Assembly (NCBI RefSeq): GCF_002999235.1
Contig: NZ_CP027236.1
Location: 1,674,001 to 1,738,000, forward strand
Source of the DNA: Actinomyces sp. oral taxon 897
GTDB lineage: Bacteria; Actinomycetota; Actinomycetes; Actinomycetales; Actinomycetaceae
Direction: 5' to 3'
DNA length: 64,000 nucleotides
Below the pieces are notes generated by a model. It made no database searches, had not been told where the DNA came from, and saw only the letters and a program-made list of their open reading frames with translations. The translations under genes were made by a program, and so were the position numbers. How positions within the stretch are numbered: the stretch's first letter is position 1; every line of letters starts with the position of its first letter. Shown here one piece after another: positions 35,950-44,258 of this stretch.

Positions 35950-38900
35950 CTAGAAGGTGGCGGGCGGAGGGGTCGTACCCGATGAGCCGCTGCCCCAGCC
36001 CGAGCCAGACGAGGGATCCGGTCCCGAGGAGCCCGAGCCCCACCCGGAGCCCGAGGAGGCGGAGCCCGAGGACCCGCTGGAGCCCCACCCGGAGCCAGAG
36101 GCGCCCGAGCCGAATCCGGAGGAGGTGGACGAGCCCGTCGAGCCGCCACTGCCCCAGCCCGAGCCGGAGGAGGCGGAGCCCGCGCCTGAGCCCCAGCCCG
36201 AGGAGGAGCCCGAGGACCCGCCGGAGCCCGAGCCCGAGGACCCGCTGCCGCTGCCAAAGCCCGATCCTGATGAGCCGCCACTACCCCAACCGGAGCCTGA
36301 GGAGGAGGAGCCCGAGGACCCGCCGGAGCCCCAGCCCGTCGAGCCGCTGCCAAAGCCCGACCCTGATGAGCCCGTCCCAAAGGAGGCGGAGGAGGTGGAC
36401 GGCCCGGTCGAGCCGCTGCCAAAGCCCGGGTCCTGGGATCGGGCGTCGTCGCCCTGCCCGGCGTCCTGGGGGGCGATGCTGGCGACCCGGTCCGCCAGGT
36501 GGCGTCCGGCGTCGTCCAGGACCTGCTGGAGCGCCTGGTTGCCCTTGCTGGTGGCCGCGAGCGCCACCACGGTCACGTGCCGGGGCGAGTCGGGCTGGTC
36601 CAGGACGGCCACCCAGTTGCCGCGCACGCCCAGCGGCAGGACCGCGTGGCCCCTGCGTGCCCCGGGGTCGGCGCCGCAGACCGAGGGGACGTCGGGGGAG
36701 ACCAGCTCCACGGTCGGCGCGGAGGTCGGCAGCAGGCCCGTGCGGACCCTGAACTCGTAGGGCCCCACGGTGAGCTGACGTGAGCGTCCGCGTAGGGAGA
36801 GCATGGTGACCTCATTGCTCGGTACCCGGATGGTGACCGCACCGCCCTGCGCGGGCACCTCCACGACCCGGGTCGCGGTGTCCAGCGGGCCCCGCGGGAT
36901 CCGCCCGGTGAGGAACTTGAGGACGTAGAGCAGGGCCAGCGGGATGAGGACGCCGGCCAGCAGCACCAGGACGAAGGTGGTCCAGGTGGTGGCCACGTTG
37001 AGCGGGCGGCGCATCTCGGCACTGAAGGGGACCTGGACCGTCTGGGCCCGGTCGGGGGCGTCGTCCGGGGCGAGGGTCACCGCCAGGGTGCCCGAGAGCG
37101 CCCCGTTGGCGTGGCCCTGTACGGCCAGGGTCACCGGGAGGGTCGCGGTGGCGCCGTCGGCCACCTTGACGCAGGTGTCCGGGGAGGACGCCGGGGAGGA
37201 CACGCTCACGCTCCCGGCGTCGGCCGGGGCGCCGGTCAGGGTCGGCTCGCCCGAGCTCAGCCACACGCAGCCGGGGCCGCTGACCGTGAGCTCGGTGGCG
37301 CCGCTTAGCTCGTCCTCCAGGGTGGGGAAGGCCGCCTGCCCGGTGACGGCGGGGAAGTTGACGGGGGCCAGGACGGTAACGTCCTGGGCGGCCTCGGTGG
37401 GGGTCAGGACGGTGCCCGGGACGGTGCTGCCGTCCGGCAGGGTGGTGGAGGCGGTGGTGACCGTCACCGAGGTGGTCAGGGTGGCGCTGCCGATGGCGGT
37501 GTCCGGGGGGAGTGCGACGGTGACCGGGGCCCCCAGGGCGGTGACGTCGGTGCCGCTCCACAGCTCGTGCTCGTTGCCGGCGGAGTCCTTGAGGGACACC
37601 GACATGGTGACCGAGCCCTTGACGCGGGAGGCCGGGACGGCCTGGCCGCCCACGTGGTCCAGGAGGGCCAGGTTGACGTCCCCCACGCTCTCGCCCTGGC
37701 GCAGCTCCGCCTTGTCCAGGTCCGTCCAGCTCAGGGTCAGGGGTGAGGACAGGTGGACGTTGACGTGGATCTGCTGGTTCTGGGAGGCCGAGGAGGGGTC
37801 CACGAAGGCCAGGCGCCACTGGCCGTCCCAGGTGGGCACCTTGGTGGAGTCCAGGTCGGCCTGGAAGGTGCCCGGGGTCAGCCACGTGGCGTCCACGCCC
37901 GTGCCGGCCGGGCTGCTCTGGCCTGCCTTGACCACCAGGGGCTGGGTGGCCCCGGGGGCGTAGAGGTAGGCGTCCAGCCCGGGGGCGTCGGAGGAGGCCA
38001 TGACGTGGACGGCGTCCAGCGTGCCGTCCAGGACGAAGCTGAACTCCCCTGCGCTGCACGCGCTGCCCTGGCAGATGCTCACGGACTGGCTCTGCACGGT
38101 GTCCCCCGGGGTGGAGACGGAGTCGAAGGCCATGAGCAGGGTGTCCAGGCTGGAGACCGGGTAGAAGACTCCTGAGGGGCTGGAGACGTTGCCGCACTGC
38201 TCCAGGCCGGCCGCGGCGGCGTTGGAGCCCCCGCCCTGGCTGACGCGGCGCATGAGGGTGAAGTCCGGCTGGGGGCCGGGGCCGCTCAGGCCGATGCCGA
38301 TGAGGGTCACCCCGCTGGAGCGGACCTGGTCGGCCAGGCCGGTGGGGCGGCACAGGTCGCCCCGGCCCGCCTGCTCGGCCTGCTGGACGCCGGACTCGCT
38401 GGACAGGTCGGCGCCGGTGGCGTAGCCCTTGGTCTCCCCGTAGTCGTGCTTGGCGGTGTCGGAGTCGCGCACGTCCAGGTCGAACTCCCCGTCCGAGAGC
38501 CAGGCGACGGCGCGGCACCCGGAGGAGTCGTGGTCCACCAGGTCCTGGCGCGCCCCGTTGAGGGCGTTCCAGTAGTCGGTGTCGTAGTCCTTGAGGTCGG
38601 CGCCCACGGTACGCACCGAGGCGGACACGGCGTCCTTGGTGGAGGCCGTCAGGGCGGTCCAGTCCCCCACCGGGTGGTAGTCGTCGGCGAATCCCGCCAC
38701 CCGTACGTCAAGGGTGACGCCGCTGCGCCCGGCGAAGCTGCTCAGGCGGTCCACGAGGTAGGTGGCGGCCTTGACTCGGCCCTGGTCGGGGTCGGTCTGG
38801 CGCATGGAGCCGGACTGGTCCACCAGGAGCACCACCGAGCCCTGGCCGTGTCCGGACAGGCAGGCCCCGAACTCGCTGAGCCCGGGGGTGGACGCGGGGG

Positions 38901-39024
38901 CGGGCGGGGCCGCGGGGGCCGCGGGGGCTGCCACGGAGGTCCCCGCCAGGGCGGCGCCCAGGAGGCTGGCGGCCAGGCCGACGGCCGCGGCGGTACGCCG
39001 GAACCGGGGGCGTAGGAGGCTCAC
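35950..39024 (-). CDS. Membrane-anchored VWA protein with Gly/Ser/Trp/Phe-rich tail
   Basis: 1024 residues from GTG 39024 (RBS GGAAGG), 5 bp after the upstream stop; longer starts are out of context. A signal peptide (1-32, ...AALAGTSVAA) leads to an extracytoplasmic VWA domain with intact MIDAS DQSGSM (69-74), then beta-rich domains. One transmembrane helix lies at about 678-705 (VLVLLAGVLIPLALLYVLKF), then a small cytoplasmic beta domain. The last 160 residues are low complexity: GSGWGSGGSSGSGFGSGSGS-type repeats ending TPPPATF. It could sense extracytoplasmic ligands and pass the signal inward to the tubulin-like protein encoded next. The tail resembles the N-terminal segment of the 323-residue membrane protein two genes upstream. 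Confidence 0.85.
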   Translation of the reverse strand: MSLLRPRFRRTAAAVGLAASLLGAALAGTSVAAPAAPAAPPAPASTPGLSEFGACLSGHGQGSVVLLVDQSGSMRQTDPDQGRVKAATYLVDRLSSFAGRSGVTLDVRVAGFADDYHPVGDWTALTASTKDAVSASVRTVGADLKDYDTDYWNALNGARQDLVDHDSSGCRAVAWLSDGEFDLDVRDSDTAKHDYGETKGYATGADLSSESGVQQAEQAGRGDLCRPTGLADQVRSSGVTLIGIGLSGPGPQPDFTLMRRVSQGGGSNAAAAGLEQCGNVSSPSGVFYPVSSLDTLLMAFDSVSTPGDTVQSQSVSICQGSACSAGEFSFVLDGTLDAVHVMASSDAPGLDAYLYAPGATQPLVVKAGQSSPAGTGVDATWLTPGTFQADLDSTKVPTWDGQWRLAFVDPSSASQNQQIHVNVHLSSPLTLSWTDLDKAELRQGESVGDVNLALLDHVGGQAVPASRVKGSVTMSVSLKDSAGNEHELWSGTDVTALGAPVTVALPPDTAIGSATLTTSVTVTTASTTLPDGSTVPGTVLTPTEAAQDVTVLAPVNFPAVTGQAAFPTLEDELSGATELTVSGPGCVWLSSGEPTLTGAPADAGSVSVSSPASSPDTCVKVADGATATLPVTLAVQGHANGALSGTLAVTLAPDDAPDRAQTVQVPFSAEMRRPLNVATTWTTFVLVLLAGVLIPLALLYVLKFLTGRIPRGPLDTATRVVEVPAQGGAVTIRVPSNEVTMLSLRGRSRQLTVGPYEFRVRTGLLPTSAPTVELVSPDVPSVCGADPGARRGHAVLPLGVRGNWVAVLDQPDSPRHVTVVALAATSKGNQALQQVLDDAGRHLADRVASIAPQDAGQGDDARSQDPGFGSGSTGPSTSSASFGTGSSGSGFGSGSTGWGSGGSSGSSSSGSGWGSGGSSGSGFGSGSGSSGSGSGGSSGSSSGWGSGAGSASSGSGWGSGGSTGSSTSSGFGSGASGSGWGSSGSSGSASSGSGWGSGSSGPDPSSGSGWGSGSSGTTPPPATF

Positions 39025-39029
39025 GTCTG

Positions 39030-39506
39030 TCACATCCTTCCGGCGATAAAGGCGATACGGACGGCGGCGGCCGTGATGCCCAGGAGCGCCACGGCGACGC
39101 TGGCGCGGTACAGGTGCGCGGTGGCCGGGGTGCGCGCGTAGAAGGGGAGGGTCTGGCGGGCCGAGTCCCTGAGCAGGAAGAGGACGGCCAGCCCCAGCCC
39201 CACCAGGGCGGACAGCGACCAGCTGAGCACGCCCAGGACCAGGCTCGCGCCCAGCGCCGCCAGGGCGATGCCGGCCAGGCTCGCGGCCAGGGAGCCGTAG
39301 AGGATGACGACCGGCGGGGAGACCACGGTGATCGCGTCCGACGCCGTCGTCCCGCCCAGGGGGGAGGACGGCCGGGTGAAGCCCGGGGCCGGGACCACGG
39401 GGACCTCCCTGGTGCTCTCCTCCGGGAGGTCGCCGGGTGCGGGTGCCCGGGTACCGGGGAGACTCTGCCACGCACCGGCCGCGGGCTGCTGGGACGGGTT
39501 GCTCAT
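39030..39506 (-). CDS. Small multi-pass membrane protein
   Basis: 158 residues. A Pro/Ala/Gly-rich cytoplasmic head (1-55) is followed by about four hydrophobic helices (VVILYGSLAASLAGIALAAL, ASLVLGVLSWSLSALVGLGL, and a C-terminal VALLGITAAAVRIAFIAG). No family recognised. A GAAGG site precedes the ATG, and the stop lies 5 bp before the VWA protein's GTG, implying coupled expression and perhaps a complex with it. Confidence 0.7.
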   Translation of the reverse strand: MSNPSQQPAAGAWQSLPGTRAPAPGDLPEESTREVPVVPAPGFTRPSSPLGGTTASDAITVVSPPVVILYGSLAASLAGIALAALGASLVLGVLSWSLSALVGLGLAVLFLLRDSARQTLPFYARTPATAHLYRASVAVALLGITAAAVRIAFIAGRM

Positions 39507-39562
39507 GCGTCAGACCTTCACATCTAGGAGAACCGGGGACGGGCTAGTTCCTGGGAGGGGTG

Positions 39563-40534
39563 TCAGGGGGCCGTCGCGGTGAGGATCCTGTGGACCTCCT
39601 CACGGCCCGGGATCCTGATGCCGTAGCCCTCGAGCTGATCGTAGACGGTATCGACGTCCTGTGGGGAGACCTGGCCCACGTAGTCCCAGGCGTCGTCCAC
39701 GACGTTGTCCTTGAGGGCCTCGGCCCCCAGGAGCAGCGAGCCCACCGCCACGGGCAGGGGCAGCAGCAGCGCGGCGGCGAAGACGACGGCAGGCACCCGC
39801 CTGGGACGGCTGACGACCATCCCCCGGACGCTCAGCAGGAGGGCGAGGAAAACGAGCAACGCGGACAGGGTGGCGAGGAGGACGTCGGTGAGGTGGATAA
39901 GGGAGGCCCCGGAGAACACCACCCCGAAGACGTCGATCGAGGCCAGGAAGTGGTAGGAGCCCCAGGCGATTCCCGCCAGTCCCAGGACGCACAGGACGAC
40001 GGCGGGGCGTGTGGTGCGCGAGGAGCGCACCGGTGAGCCGGCGTCGTCAGCCGCCTGGCCGCTGGTACGGGAGGCGCGGAAGGAGCGGAAGAAGGCAGTG
40101 AGGCCGCCGGGGGAGACGGGAGCCGGGGTGCCGGGGGAGGCGGCCCCAAAGCCCGGGGCACCCGCGCCCGGGGCGCCCGAGGACCCTGAGAACCCCGAGG
40201 GGCCAGGGGCGCCTGACGCCTGCGGGGCGCCTGAGCCAGGAGCACCCGAGCCAAAGCCCGCGGAGCCCCAGGTGCCTGGGCTGCCCGAGGACCCTGAGCC
40301 AAAGCCCGCGGAGCCCCGGGCGCCAGAGGGCCCGGAGCCCTGGGCACCCGAGCCGAACCCCGAGCCGCCCGGCGCCTGCGGGGCGCCCGAGGACCCTGAG
40401 CTGCCCGAGCCGAACCCGGGTGCGGCGGAGGCCTTCCGGCTCCGTCTTCTCCTGCTCCTAGTGGGCTCCTGCTCCTGAGGGTCGCGGCCGGAGCCGAAGG
40501 CGTTGGGGACCCCGCTGAAGTGAAAGTCGTTCAC
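39563..40534 (-). CDS. Membrane protein with FGSG-rich cytoplasmic head
   Basis: 323 residues from GTG 40534 (RBS TAGGAGG). After a basic patch (RSRRRRSRK) comes about 110 residues of low complexity with repeated GFGSGSSGS, GAPGSG and SAGFGSG. About four transmembrane helices follow near 175-275 (VVLCVLGLAGIAWGSYHFLA through AAALLLPLPVAVGSLLLGA), then a short soluble C-terminus (DTVYDQLEGYGIRIPG). No known family. The aromatic-Gly-Ser repeats are the same type as in the tail of the membrane VWA protein, so the two may interact or co-condense. That is inference. Confidence 0.72.
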   Translation of the reverse strand: MNDFHFSGVPNAFGSGRDPQEQEPTRSRRRRSRKASAAPGFGSGSSGSSGAPQAPGGSGFGSGAQGSGPSGARGSAGFGSGSSGSPGTWGSAGFGSGAPGSGAPQASGAPGPSGFSGSSGAPGAGAPGFGAASPGTPAPVSPGGLTAFFRSFRASRTSGQAADDAGSPVRSSRTTRPAVVLCVLGLAGIAWGSYHFLASIDVFGVVFSGASLIHLTDVLLATLSALLVFLALLLSVRGMVVSRPRRVPAVVFAAALLLPLPVAVGSLLLGAEALKDNVVDDAWDYVGQVSPQDVDTVYDQLEGYGIRIPGREEVHRILTATAP

Positions 40535-40544
40535 TGTGTGCCTC

Positions 40545-41387
40545 CTACCATGTCGAGTACCCGGCCCGGGCGATCTTGAACCCTGACCCCGTGTACTGGT
40601 TCCAGCAGGTCATTCCGTCGGTGGCGGAGGTGCAGGCGAAGTCGTCGTTGGCCGTCGACTCCCCGTACTCCAGGACGGTGCCGCTGCTCGAGATCGGCTG
40701 CCCGCAGGCGAGCTCCGTGCTCTTGTAGACGCTGATGGAGAAGTACTCATCGGAGCAGTCCTGCTGGCCGGACTCGGCGTAGTACCTCTCGTGGATGGAG
40801 CAGGTGACGTCGGAGCCGCTGAGCCTGCACGATATATTGTGTGAGGGCGCCTCAATGAGCGTGGCGCTGCCCGCGCCCGCTGGCGCCGGGCTGACCTTGA
40901 CGGGTGTCGGGCTGGCCGAGACGCTGCTGACCGACCGGGACCGGTGGCCGGTGTCGTCCTTCATGACAGCGGCCGCGCAACGCCACAGCAGGAGGACCGC
41001 GAACACGATCGCAACCGCCTTGAACACGGTGGGGCCGGTGCGCGAGGGCCTCCTCTGCGCGCCCGCGGCCGGCCGACGCGGGGGCTCCCTCAGCACGGAG
41101 CCCCGCGGCACGGCCACAGTCGGTGCGGTCATAGTCGGTGCGGGGTCCGGTGCGGCAGGTCGAGGTGGGTTGCGCGGGCGGGTCCGCTCGGCCAGCTCCG
41201 CCTTCCACCTCCTCTGGTCCGCCTCCCCCAGCCGGCTCAGGACGTAGGAGCGCAGGTCCTCGGGGCAGGAGGGGTTGAGGAAGATGTCCTTCCACAGGGC
41301 GGGCTCCTGGTCGACCAGCTCCCCGAGGCGGTCCGCGCTCGTCCGAGGGTCGCGCGCCTCCAGGGACAGGTCACGATCGACACTCAT
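40545..41387 (-). CDS. Variant-LRR (LRV) membrane protein with secreted cysteine domain
   Basis: 280 residues, first gene of the long operon. The N-terminal 65 residues (LEARDPRTSADRLGELVDQE...NPSCPEDLRSYVLSRL) match the short leucine-rich-repeat-variant segment found at the N-terminus of many actinobacterial proteins. A Pro-rich linker leads to a single transmembrane helix at about 121-141 (VFKAVAIVFAVLLLWRCAAA). The outside domain has paired cysteines (NISCRLSGSDVTCSI...ACGQPI...FACTSATDGMTCWNQYTG). The same C-terminal domain ends the lipoprotein at 62923-64000. GGAG lies about 8 bases before the ATG. Topology suggests an inside-to-outside connector. Function unknown. Confidence 0.78.
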   Translation of the reverse strand: MSVDRDLSLEARDPRTSADRLGELVDQEPALWKDIFLNPSCPEDLRSYVLSRLGEADQRRWKAELAERTRPRNPPRPAAPDPAPTMTAPTVAVPRGSVLREPPRRPAAGAQRRPSRTGPTVFKAVAIVFAVLLLWRCAAAVMKDDTGHRSRSVSSVSASPTPVKVSPAPAGAGSATLIEAPSHNISCRLSGSDVTCSIHERYYAESGQQDCSDEYFSISVYKSTELACGQPISSSGTVLEYGESTANDDFACTSATDGMTCWNQYTGSGFKIARAGYSTW

Positions 41388-41473
41388 AGTGCGTCTCCAC
41401 AGTGGTTTCAGGGAGTGGGTGGGAAACTGCGTAACCAGGCAAGATGCTCAAGCGGGTCAAAGCAGCGGGGATT

Positions 41474-41503
41474 AGGTTAGGCCTAGGATCCCGGTCATGT
41501 CAA
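41474..41503 (-). promoter_or_regulatory. Promoter of the LRV-tubulin-GTPase operon
   Basis: On the minus strand a perfect -35 hexamer TTGACA (41503-41498) is followed after 18 bases by TAACCT (41479-41474) and AAT. The predicted transcript start near 41466 leaves a leader of about 80 bases to ATG 41387. It is the only such pair in the gap and the nearest upstream of a 19-kb gene run. Confidence 0.5.
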
Positions 41504-41708
41504 CCCAGCAACACGCCCAAAACCTGCCTTCCGACTATCTCGGACGAACTCAGATGACGATTTTATAAACGACGCCTAGCGATCCCTTTGGTTGCGCTTG
41601 GCACTTTTTAAGTGCGTATCACATGATGGGCCTACGTCGTCCGGTCCGGCCCTCGTGTCCTGCCGCCCGCCCTGCGGCGCCCGGTCCACGCCACATCCCG
41701 CGTCCGCG

Positions 41709-41853
41709 GGGGTCAGTTCCTGTACCGGGGTTGACAGGAGGCGCTGGGACCGCCAGACGCCGCGGAGGCCCCGGGGCGCCCGAGCGCAAGACTCCGATGC
41801 CCGCACAACAGGGGCAGGCCGCCCCAGGAGGCCCCCTGGCGCCCGGCCGCAAG
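41709..41853. repeat. Repeat locus A: left copy of the 36-bp direct repeat plus 27-bp units
   Basis: Bases 41709-41744 (starting GGGGTCAGTTCCTGTACCGG) are identical to 54499-54534 in the same orientation. After the core come two 27-bp units (41764-41790 and 41827-41853) of pattern GGAGGCCCC..CCCG..CGCAAG, and a decayed third near 41883. The reverse strand begins TGTCAACCCCGGTACAGG, reminiscent of an IS end, but no transposase remains. Together with locus B it brackets the TerY-P cassette. Confidence 0.8.
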
Positions 41854-41957
41854 CACGGTGGTGGCCCGGACCAGGAGAATGCCGGAGGCGCAAGGCGCCA
41901 GGCCTGGGAGCACGTACCTTCATGCTGACGTTCCGAATCCGGGCAGGCCTCCAGGTA

Positions 41958-43031
41958 TTACGCCCCCCTGCAGGTCAACCAGCGCTCGGTAACAACATTA
42001 GCGAGCTCGCGGGAGGAGGGACGGCTCGCGGGCGGCTCCTGGAGCGCCTCCTTGAGGATCGACAGGAGATCCTTGGAGAGGTTCTTGCGCCCGAGGTCAA
42101 GACCCTCGACCACGTACCTGTGCCGTAGATAGAGCACGTCGGCGCCCTCGGCGGCGTCACGCATACTCGGCCGCGGCAGCTTCGCGCCGATCGGGTCAGC
42201 CGTGACCGCAATATGGACGATCCACCAGGCCAGGCAGTAGACGTCTGTCGCGGGCGTGTACTCGCCCAGGCGGAAGGACTGCGGGCAGAACACGTCCGAC
42301 CTCATGCCCTTGAGCTCCCTGTTACCTCCTGTGGTACTGAATCCGTTAAAAGCGTCAATGACGTACGCCTTAGGGTCGTCAGACTCGGCCCACCGCACGA
42401 AGACATTGTTTGACGAGATGTCCGCGTGGATGAGCCCGAGCTCGTGCAGGAACGAGATGGCCTCGCAGAGCGAGGAGAGGAACGACCACTTCGCGTTCGG
42501 TGGCAGGGGGTCGTTGGCACTGCCTGTGCGAGAGGGGATAAGGTGCCTGTCGGAGACAATGTTGCCGATCAGCACGTCCCGGGAGCTGCGCCTGCCCATG
42601 CGCTCGACCTCGATGTGGCAGGAGTCGGGCAGAATGGGGACGATCAGCCCGGCCAGGCCCCCGTCAGGGTCGTTGACGTACTGCATCGGGACGTTGAGCA
42701 GGTTGAACAGCAGGAGGGTCCGCGTGCTCCTGTACTCTATTCGGCTCAGCACCTCCAGGGCCGATCTTATGCGCTTAGCCCTCCTGACGCGATCCGCAGG
42801 ACTGGCGGTGTCGTTCTTAAACATCTTGACACCAAACGTCCGATTGTGGTGCTTCAGGTACAGGAAGTAGGCCTGACCACCCTCCCTCCTGTCAGACATG
42901 TCCACCCCGGCTATGATCTCGCTGCGCTCGACCGGGTCGGCGGCGACAAGGGGAGAGCTATCATTGTACAGCCGGATCGTCCGCGCCATCTCGTTAATGC
43001 GGTCATAGTCACCGAGATAGTAGTCCACCAT
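41958..43031 (-). CDS. Ser/Thr protein kinase-like protein of TerY-P triad 2
   Basis: 357 residues with a eukaryotic-type kinase fold. The ATP lysine is probably K69 (FGVKMF), the catalytic loop is HADISSNN (202-209, replacing HRDLKPxN) and the metal loop is DAFN (226-229, replacing DFG). TDVYCLAWW matches the F-helix region. Catalytic Asp, Asn and metal Asp are present, so it is likely active, though both loops are atypical and the Gly-rich loop is hard to see. There is no membrane helix. GGAGG precedes the ATG by 10 bases. With the adjacent PP2C and VWA genes it forms the triad the Aravind group named TerY-P. Last gene of the cassette operon. Confidence 0.83.
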   Translation of the reverse strand: MVDYYLGDYDRINEMARTIRLYNDSSPLVAADPVERSEIIAGVDMSDRREGGQAYFLYLKHHNRTFGVKMFKNDTASPADRVRRAKRIRSALEVLSRIEYRSTRTLLLFNLLNVPMQYVNDPDGGLAGLIVPILPDSCHIEVERMGRRSSRDVLIGNIVSDRHLIPSRTGSANDPLPPNAKWSFLSSLCEAISFLHELGLIHADISSNNVFVRWAESDDPKAYVIDAFNGFSTTGGNRELKGMRSDVFCPQSFRLGEYTPATDVYCLAWWIVHIAVTADPIGAKLPRPSMRDAAEGADVLYLRHRYVVEGLDLGRKNLSKDLLSILKEALQEPPASRPSSRELANVVTERWLTCRGA

Positions 43032-43106
43032 GTAGCAAGAACCTCCAGGGCGTCCAAGTACTGTGCGCGAGCACGGGGTCGAGTACCTATTGAAGTGTCG
43101 GGGCCG

Positions 43107-44258
43107 TTATGCCATCTCTGGCTGCCGCAGTGGGCGGCTCCCGCCAGGTGGTAAGGAGTCCAAGTCGGTACGCCACAGGGCGACGGCAGTCCGGTCGTCG
43201 CCGGCACCAACGGTACGGAAAGCGATCTGGCTGAGGAAGGTCCAACGGTCTGGTGGGGTCTGCCACGCATCAGCCAGGAAGTACCCGACCTTGGTCTGGG
43301 AGTCCAGGTGGACAGACAGGCCGTCTGTTGCCAGGACAAGGAGCTGGTCGGGTTCCCATGCGAAACGAGTCGTACGGGCGGGATATCTTGCCAGCGGCAA
43401 CGCGAAGGATGTTGCACTTGTCTCTGAGGCGGCGGGACGGGTATCTACGGGCCTCCACAGTCCATCGCGTCCAAGGAATCGGACGTCGCCGTCACCGTAG
43501 TGTACGAGACTGGCTCCCCACGGCTCCCCTGGTTCCCCGACCTCCACCTGTACCCAGATCATTGTAGTGGAGTACTCCGCAGGTGCCACGCCCGCTGCCT
43601 GAGCCATGGCTAGCAACTGGGCGGTACCCTGCTGCACGGGATCAGGATCACCTTGAGCCGCGCACCGTGCGACCGTGGTCGCCAGTACTGCAGCACCCTC
43701 GTTGCTACGGGAGCGCGAGCCGACGCCGTCACAGACGACCGCGTTCACTACACGCCGCTCCCTGCTAATACGAAGGGCGTAGGCGTCCTGCCGACGAGAG
43801 CCTGTGTTGACGTGGCTGTCGCCTACCAGGGAGGCCGCGCGCACCTCAATCAGACCCCCCATGGTTGACCCGGCGTCAAGGGCAACCCCTGGTCCGTCCA
43901 TGAGGGTGGAGGTCATGCTTCCCGGGAGCGTGGAGAAGCGGCCTCCCACGTCCACAGGCGCCACAGGCGCGGGAACCACTGGGTTGCATGATGTGGTAGC
44001 CGGAACAAGAGGGTCACCTGCGGCCGTAGACGCAGGAGCCGTGGGGCGGTGGAGCGGAAGAGCGGGTTGCTGCGTGGCTACCGGAGTCGCAGGCGCACCG
44101 GAGTAGGCGCCCGTAGACGGCCAGTCGTTCTGGGACGCTCCGGAGGCCGGAGCATCATGGCCTGCTACCGGGTCCAGGCCGTTCTGTGAGCTGGTGGCGC
44201 TCGGGGTGTCAGCATCAGGGTTCCGCAGCCACCGCCAGAAGCTAGGAATAGTTACCAT
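43107..44258 (-). CDS. PP2C-family protein phosphatase of TerY-P triad 2
   Basis: 383 residues. The first 130 residues are Pro/Ala/Thr-rich and disordered. The PP2C domain follows: GDSHVNTGSRRQDAY (146-160), the metal-binding VVCDGVGSRSRS with D177-G178, LVLATDGLSVHL, and GDDRTAVALW near 352-361. These are the expected Asp/Gly metal ligands. It would dephosphorylate substrates of the partner kinase. ATG 44258 follows AGGAG at 5 bases and overlaps the VWA gene by 17 bp. Confidence 0.88.
   Translation of the reverse strand: MVTIPSFWRWLRNPDADTPSATSSQNGLDPVAGHDAPASGASQNDWPSTGAYSGAPATPVATQQPALPLHRPTAPASTAAGDPLVPATTSCNPVVPAPVAPVDVGGRFSTLPGSMTSTLMDGPGVALDAGSTMGGLIEVRAASLVGDSHVNTGSRRQDAYALRISRERRVVNAVVCDGVGSRSRSNEGAAVLATTVARCAAQGDPDPVQQGTAQLLAMAQAAGVAPAEYSTTMIWVQVEVGEPGEPWGASLVHYGDGDVRFLGRDGLWRPVDTRPAASETSATSFALPLARYPARTTRFAWEPDQLLVLATDGLSVHLDSQTKVGYFLADAWQTPPDRWTFLSQIAFRTVGAGDDRTAVALWRTDLDSLPPGGSRPLRQPEMA

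Larger units (their letters stand above)
41388..41957. other. 570-bp intergenic region between the tubulin operon and the TerY-P cassette
   Basis: No gene is evident; short frames on both strands look random. It holds a good sigma70-like promoter for the tubulin operon (41474-41503), an AT-rich stretch (41550-41625) just past the left end of the lower-GC cassette, and repeat locus A (36-bp core plus 27-bp units, 41709-41853). The kinase gene on the right ends at 41958, so the repeat is downstream of that operon. Confidence 0.6.

Noticed and set aside
35858..36088. N-terminal extension of the tubulin-like protein
   Set aside because: The extension is Leu/Gly/Pro-rich without a ribosome site, while ATG 35857 has GGAAAGGA and begins exactly at the tubulin first strand.
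35957..36783. Plus-strand frame of acidic/proline repeats (EPEP) opposite the VWA protein's tail
   Set aside because: It is the antisense reading of the Gly/Ser-rich tail; the minus frame is continuous with the VWA gene and its membrane helix.
39025..39471. N-terminal extension of the membrane VWA protein
   Set aside because: It overlaps the small membrane protein gene in another frame; GTG 39024 with GGAAGG gives a proper signal peptide.
41737..41853. CRISPR-like spacing of the 27-bp units (about 34-36 bp between copies)
   Set aside because: Only two or three imperfect units per locus, no cas genes, and unequal spacing; better described as satellites of the 36-bp repeat.
41576..41928. Short ORFs over repeat locus A, including a shared LLSTPVQELTP peptide with locus B
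   Set aside because: The shared peptide is just translation of the 36-bp repeat; neither frame has a start context, so no transposase remnant can be claimed.
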